27,964 nucleotides of DNA. Source: Saccoglossus kowalevskii (taxonomy: Eukaryota; Hemichordata; Enteropneusta; Harrimaniidae). The stretch covers positions 52,194 through 80,157 of the forward strand of contig NW_003137828.1 in assembly GCF_000003605.2 (NCBI RefSeq). The letters are read 5' to 3'. The translations under genes were made by a program, and so were the position numbers. Position 1 is the stretch's first letter; each line of letters begins with the position of its first letter. Positions 21,952 to 27,964 of this stretch are shown here, in pieces. Below the pieces are notes generated by a model. That model did not search any database, was not told the DNA's origin, and worked only from the letters and a program-made list of their open reading frames with translations.

Positions 21952-24900
21952 CACGCTTTAACGTATGGCGTTACGGTGACAGATGTATAATAATATTATA
22001 TATTACAATACCGTGCTCTGGGACGGCGAGCAGACATGACTGTTATGATTGGCGCATAACTGTGTTGCTGCGAGAAATTGAATTTAATGATTTTACAACC
22101 GGTGTTGTTCAGGTGCATATTGCTGTATTGCCATCTTAGAATGTCAGTAATATTTTACAGACTCAAAAGTGGGTATGATCATTCCATACGTCGCGCCCTG
22201 TAGTTAGGGAACGCTGTCGTGGCATAACAAAGCATATAAGATACAGGAAAAGTCATTCAAGTTTACAACTAGGTTTGACTATGAGTAGTCGTCATCTAGA
22301 ATATATAGTAAAATCTCTGAAAAACACAATTTCATGGATGTACTACAAATCATCAACCACACTTCGCCTCAATCATTTGCGTCATCGAAGCGCCTTATCA
22401 CAAGATGGCGCGATTTATGAGAAAGGTGTACTTTTTAGCGAATAACAAACCGTGTGAATTGTTGTGAATTGTCTACAAAGCAAAAGCTAGCTACAATACA
22501 AATCTTCTTCAACTTGGTTAATTAGTGCAAACATGTGCTCAGCTCAATTCCCAGGATACAGTATATATTATTTCTGTGACCAAATGGAACCTAGTTATTT
22601 TAGAGTCGACATTTCCGTCGATACAACATGGTGTATAATAAAAAGTGTCTTGATAGTTGTACAGTAATGTCCTGTGACTTCACTTACTAGTATGACTGGA
22701 TTTAATAGTTTACTTAAAGTACTTCGGTCATACTATATCTATTATGCTTCTTATCCTGACAACGATTGCCACTTATATCGTTGTTTAGTATTATTAGTAT
22801 ATGTACACATTTCAAGATTTGTAATAAACATACATCTATACGATTGTCACATTATAGTGCGATATGCACACATCGTCCTTGAAACTCAGCAGATACCCGA
22901 TTGTGCTTGATAAGCTGTTCTTATATTATTACGTTACAACAAGTTTTATGGTGTTTATTCGGAGCTTTTTTATTACCGTCATATATTTGTCAGATTTCTC
23001 AGACTCCTGGGACTACCTTCAGGACAGCTTACCTAACCAAACGACGGCGTACTGCCTTTTTGATTTATGTTAGTGACCTGCGGCATATATATTATGTTTA
23101 AAACGTGCATACATACAGTAATTTTACAGTCTAGAATAAAATAAGTAATGGTTATTTTTTTGCCCACGATCAGGCACGGCAAATTTTGTAAATCGAAACT
23201 TCTTCCTTCGCTCATTTGAAAAATGTTGTACTTTCCAATAATTCTCAAATTTATCGAATCTGATTCGTAGAGTAACATTTACAACTTCTTCAGAATACTC
23301 CTTTCAGTTTACCATGTCTCATAAAGGCATTATCTCTAATCAGTGGAATATTTTGAGACCACTTCTACAAACAACTCATCTCTATGTCACGGATTCCCCC
23401 ACGGACAAAATAACACACGGATTTAGAGACTGGAATATCGACCACTTCCGTGGACAACTATTCTTGTATTGAAGTGGCTATTATTGTCAAGATTGTATGA
23501 TAGTACAGCTCGTATATAATGCTTTCTCATACACATTCCTCTGCGCTTTATTTAACGGCACTATCATACTAGATATGGCTTGAAGACAATTATCGTATTG
23601 CAAACCGCAAAATAACATATGAGCTTATTCGGTTTCTTTTACAAGTGTCTTTGCCTTCAGCAATCGCACGTTTCTAGTTCAAAATCTTCCCTCTCGGTAA
23701 TAATACAATTGACTCTGATTTCCTAGCGATTGTAGAGTTTTATATATTAACATTTGACGATGATTCTATGTATGCAATTCACACGAAAGCATGTGAAGTT
23801 GCTGTACTAATGCATGTTTGAATATATGCCGAGTAGCTGTTTTCAAAATTCAGAATTTATTTCGGCTAGTTGAGAGACTTACAGGCGTTCGTTGCAGAAC
23901 ACAGACCGGGTAGCATTCACAGTATCAATACTATATATAACTTACTCAACATTTGTAGTTGCTGAATGATTCCTAATCCAGAAAGATTTATCTTGAACCC
24001 AAATGAATTGTTTCAGATATTTCTACTTTCAAATTATTATTCAAACAGAATAAAGTCTAGACCCATAATCACCCATCCACAGTGCTGTTATTATAATTAA
24101 TTAGACGCATTCATGGATAACTTGTCTATCTTCTTTTTATAATCAAATCATTTTGTACAAACCTCAGTAGTGTACGTCTGCCTTTATAATTAATGTATTT
24201 ACATTGACTCTGATACAGCTACATTCTGCGTTATACTTGCAGTACCGCAGTAACGTTAGTGTCCATATTCAGACAATCGGCCGACTTGTCTCGAACACAT
24301 GCCTACGTCGACATGAAATTCAAGCTTTTGTACACGTATTGACCTCAATGAAGAATACATATCCAGACTATAACGTTGATTATGACGGGCACCACGTGTG
24401 GAATACAACTTTTTTTAAGCTTCTGATATGACGTGTTGGCTGTCCACGTCTTACTCTTTTTGCTTGTTGGCCATTTTATTTGCGATGTTTTCATTTCCAT
24501 GACGAACTGTGAATAATTTTAGTAACATTGCGGTGCGGTTACCCTATATTATATATGCATCTATTCAGTTAACAGCTTTTTTTTCAAAATCATTAAAATT
24601 AGTGACTTCTTTTCATGTTATAGTACAAGATAAAATATTTTTACCGTATGCAGACAAAGATAGAAAATGATTTTAAATGACTTTCGTTTCTTAAAATATT
24701 ATATATGAAGTAAATTGAATTCGGCCCACTCTCCTCAAGGCCATATTGTGCATTATAGCCTGCATTCAATCGCTAATTGAATCTTCAATACAGTCTTTAC
24801 AATTTCGATATATATATATAACCTGAATAGATTCGTTAAAGCACCGAACGTAAAGCGACTTATCACATTTTCGCTGCAAGGTAAACTGCATCTTTGAATG

Positions 24901-26528
24901 AACTGTCGCCGATAAAGCATGTCATATGATACACTTTAGTGAGTGTAAGCGTACTGAATCAAATCTTCGCTGAAAAGGAGGAAATCTTATAAATGTTCTA
25001 TTATGACACGTTCGAGTGCCTCTTTAGTGGAAGTCTATATGCACACGAATTGGTACATATTGTGTTTGGGACGGTCTAGCGGATCGCACAAGCCCTATTC
25101 ATAGATATCAAAAGGTTTCGTAAAGAGGATGTCGCAAATGATTTCCTCGAGGTAGGAGACACTCGTAAGTTTGATTTGTTTATGGTGATTCCCGAGATTG
25201 AAATATGATGAGTTGAATTGCTTTTACAGTAAGTATCTTATCTATAACTCTGGCAAGAAGACGCCTAGAAGTCCTCCTAACATACAGCTACTACAACATA
25301 TTAGTTGTTTTAAGGGCAACGAAGTTTTCTTAATTATTTCCTAAACTTATTTCGTAGTCACTTCATCACAAAAACACGCGAGCTCTCGCAGCACAAACCT
25401 GGCAACATTTATCTTAGCCGGTTTTAACATCTAATAGTATTGACATGGGCAGTGATACAGACATTCCATTTGAACTCTATTTTTAGACTCCACTATTGTC
25501 TGCGCTAGATAGGAGCTTTGTTAGATGGCTCAAGGGACAGTTGACGGATGATAACATTTACCAGGTCACACAATAGACGCGGGTTATCAGTTGAGGTTAC
25601 TGATACCATCTAAGTGCATACACTGGCCATGCTCTGCCTCACTATATCTTACATACGATAGTTAGTACTTCATTTTTTTTGAATAATTATGGTTTTTATT
25701 TCAATAAATTATCTTATACTCTCTGGACAAAACACAAACATGCAATGAATGTGGATATTGTTTTACGCCATACATAACTACTACATGTTCGTGTCAACAC
25801 TTAGTGTAACATTATATTTATAATAACATACAAATAATTAAAACAAAATAAGTATGATCCTTCTACTTACGTTGCTTTTAGGGTAACTCATTATGAGTTA
25901 TCCTGAAATATATTCTTTCAGAAAGTCATGGTAATATTTTTCTGAAATAGCTTACGATTAACTACGTCTTAAAAGTGTAAGCCTACATATACTGATTTAA
26001 TTAGTATTTCTGAAAATAAAATAAAAAAGACTATATTCATTTAACGTTGCATCATTCTACACTGTATTATAAGCATTGTTGTAATCACTCGAGGCGACTT
26101 TACTTTATTTTAGAGTCTCTAAATTCTAGATGCTTACACAGGGTCAGTGAACGGTTTTCCGCAGTTCATAAAAAATGAAAGTGCAAGTTTAACATATATC
26201 AAATTACGAACTACATGCCCTAGTAATGAACATGGACCGCGTGGGCTGCCGGGAATTATAATTGTGTAAGCGCGATAGTGATGACTATGAAACCTGTGCA
26301 TGTGTATGTATCATAACTAACATAATGTATAGGACTATATTTTCGATCCCTAGCAGATGCGATATAATCGGCAACCTTTAAATATAATTACATTCATAAG
26401 CAAATCCGCCAAGTCGGTTTATTCAAATCATAATACCTCAAGTAGCAACACACTTTATATGTAAAAGAGATGCCTAATGTCTGCTAAAAAACTCACCCCT
26501 CTTCCAATAATATCGTTTCACAACAGAT
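21952..26528. other. No recognisable gene; AT-rich DNA
   Basis: Frames of 60-81 codons occur, such as 22674-22910 plus, 23033-23278 minus and 24204-24431 plus. None has a recognisable motif. Simple-sequence features are limited to a 13-bp (AT)n run at 24808-24820 and homopolymer runs. A 7-bp-arm inverted repeat lies at 24764-24782, which is expected by chance. Confidence 0.55.
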
Positions 26529-26552
26529 ATCTAGATATATCTATATCTAGAT
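26529..26552. repeat. 24-bp near-perfect palindrome of TCTAGATATA words
   Basis: ATCTAGATATA at 26529-26539 and TATATCTAGAT at 26542-26552 are exact reverse complements around the dinucleotide TC, giving 11-bp arms with a 2-bp spacer. The flanks (AGATATC before, CTAG after) repeat the same words, so the tract is also low in complexity. It can extrude as a hairpin. It lies 44 bp before the ATG of the longest open frame, but that frame is not supported as a gene. Confidence 0.75.
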
Positions 26553-26595
26553 CTAGTTACTTTCCATCAATTACAAAGTAATGTCTCTATAACAT

Positions 26596-26970
26596 ATGAA
26601 ACATGTACACACAAATATACAGTTGCCAGCCAGTGGTCAAAACAATTCTGACAACAAAATCAAATCACATCTTAGTCTAGAAATTGAATGTGAAGTGAAT
26701 AAATGTTTGAGAGAGTACGGATATAAATGTTTCATATATGATAATTCATATTGTTCATTTTACTTGCAAAAGTGGTGTTTGTTGATCTGGGAATTACTGA
26801 TAAATGGGCTAGTACGTAAACCATTTACTTCTTTATCCTTTTTTTTAAAGTCGTATAATTACGATGGCGCACACTTTACATGTCTCCAACTATCAAATGG
26901 TACTTTGAACCGAATGTGGGCAGCTGTTTTCTTCCAGTTTACTGCAGCGCTGTTAACGATTCGGAGATAA
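26596..26970 (+). other. Longest open frame (124 codons), not supported as a gene
   Basis: An ATG-started frame of 124 codons is the longest ATG-started frame in the window. Its translation has no signal peptide, repeated motif or recognisable domain, although it has a moderately hydrophobic stretch (QKWCLLIWELLINGL). Amino-acid use follows the AT-rich base composition. A frame of this length is about what chance predicts for 28 kb at 35% GC. The preceding ATACAG, CCAG and similar AG dinucleotides do not make a convincing acceptor. It could be a lineage-specific small protein or an exon, but I favour chance. Confidence 0.1.
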
Positions 26971-27743
26971 TTTATCAAATACTACATAATTTGTCATAAT
27001 AAACAGGTTATGCCACAGAAATGAGTGAGATGAATAGTCATTAGTTTCCCGCCAGGAAACCCCATCCTGTCAAGATATTTTCAGTAAGCGTATACGTTCA
27101 GCTCGTGACTAGGCTGCAAATATGCTCGATTATTTTCGTATTCGTTAGGCTGCCTTATTAGACATAAATTGAAATATTTATTGAATTACGGCTTGGTATC
27201 CTGTCATACGTGTTCATGTGGTTTGTTTGATTTCTAGCCACGGAGTAATCATTCACTAAGATTTGACTTGTGATTGTAACCATGACAATGTATGCGTCCA
27301 TGTTGTTGATACAAACAATGTATGTTGTGAAGAGTAGGTGCTACCACTACAACAATAGTCAAATAAGTAACTATTTTTCAGACAAATGGTCTTATTATGT
27401 TTTTAAATTAATTTAGTAAGGCCTTGTGTGATTGTGCAGCAAATTGTAGGCTTAAATATAGTCTGCTGGGTAGAATAAGCTTATTGCATGCCCGACTATC
27501 AAATTAAAATTATATTGTGTTTGTAATCAGTTTGAAAGAATTGATTGTCGGTTGTAGTTTGTTCTGATGTTACCTTATTATGTGGTACAAGTGAATTCAT
27601 TGTTGAAAACTGAAGTATAAAATACTCATTCTTTTCAAAATACCTGACATTACCTCTTGGTTGGTTTCCAGGAGGTCTATATAACTTTCTCGAAATCCAC
27701 TGAGTTGTACTGTGTTGCGATTATTACCTTTGTATTTGCGGAA
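26971..27743. other. No recognisable gene; AT-rich DNA
   Basis: Only short frames occur. A small near-duplication of CAATGTATG lies at 27285-27325. Nothing else was seen. Confidence 0.55.
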
Positions 27744-27834
27744 TTTGCTTATTGACATTGATAATTTGCATATTGACATTGATAATAATTAATGTGCATA
27801 TGGACATTGATAATTTGCATATTGACATTGATAA
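27744..27834. repeat. Short tandem array of a 21-bp unit, four copies
   Basis: The unit is TTGCATATTGACATTGATAA preceded by one T (21 bp). Copies run 27744-27764 (one base different), 27765-27785, 27786-27813 (a 28-bp copy with a 7-bp expansion and several changes) and 27814-27834, then the pattern decays. The part TTGC(A)TATTGACAT matches the core of the 19-bp minisatellite at 10393-11000 apart from one base. On the minus strand the unit is seven codons long and open, giving a repeated LSMSICK pattern. The 28-bp copy shifts the frame and the reading stays open by accident, so no protein is inferred. Confidence 0.85.
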
Positions 27835-27964
27835 TTTCCATTCTATTTCATTCATACGTTCGCTATACTGGCCGTTATAGTCTACGTATTTGTACATTCC
27901 AGTGATTGGCATTCGAATTCAAAATAGCCAAATATGATGTTAATTTAAATAAATATTTCGACAC

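Noticed and set aside
27724-27912. Minus-strand frame encoding a heptapeptide repeat (LSMSICK)
   Set aside because: It is the 21-bp tandem array read in frame; one 28-bp copy shifts the frame and there is no other coding sign.

Overview
This window looks like non-coding DNA from a metazoan genome, most likely an invertebrate. It is AT-rich (about 35% GC by eye), CpG does not look strongly depleted, and simple and tandem repeats are common. No open frame exceeds about 124 codons. At 35% GC roughly 7% of random codons are stops, so among about 4000 open runs on six frames the longest expected by chance is around 115 codons; the longest frame here is therefore no evidence of a gene. I recognise no protein family, complete tRNA, rRNA, snRNA, transposase or reverse transcriptase. 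There is nothing bacterial or phage-like: no packed genes, operons or CRISPR array. A marine lophotrochozoan such as a mollusc would fit, but that is a guess. The window could be intergenic or lie inside a large intron.

Layout. Positions 184-255 and 21882-21951 are two diverged copies of one short dispersed repeat in the same orientation. Each copy carries two CArG-type boxes, CC(A/T)6GG, whose starts are exactly 21 bp apart. A very C-rich tract near 3.9 kb gives a canonical G-quadruplex motif on the minus strand. From about 9.3 to 11.0 kb there is a tandem-repeat cluster: an old, diverged array of about 110-bp period, then a nearly perfect minisatellite of 32 units of 19 bp (10393-11000). 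From 13.1 to 14.4 kb lies the most gene-like stretch: a CpG cluster followed by a good splice-donor sequence, a tRNA A-box-like string, and a GC-richer open frame of 112 codons on the minus strand. A (CA)18.5 microsatellite lies at 19.8 kb, a long palindrome at 26.5 kb, and a short 21-bp array at 27.7-27.8 kb whose unit resembles the 19-bp minisatellite.

No genes can be shown to work together here. The points most worth following are the paired CArG boxes in the dispersed repeat, the 19-bp minisatellite and its possible relative at the far end, and the candidate exon region at 13.1-14.4 kb. All comparisons were made by eye and counts were done by hand.
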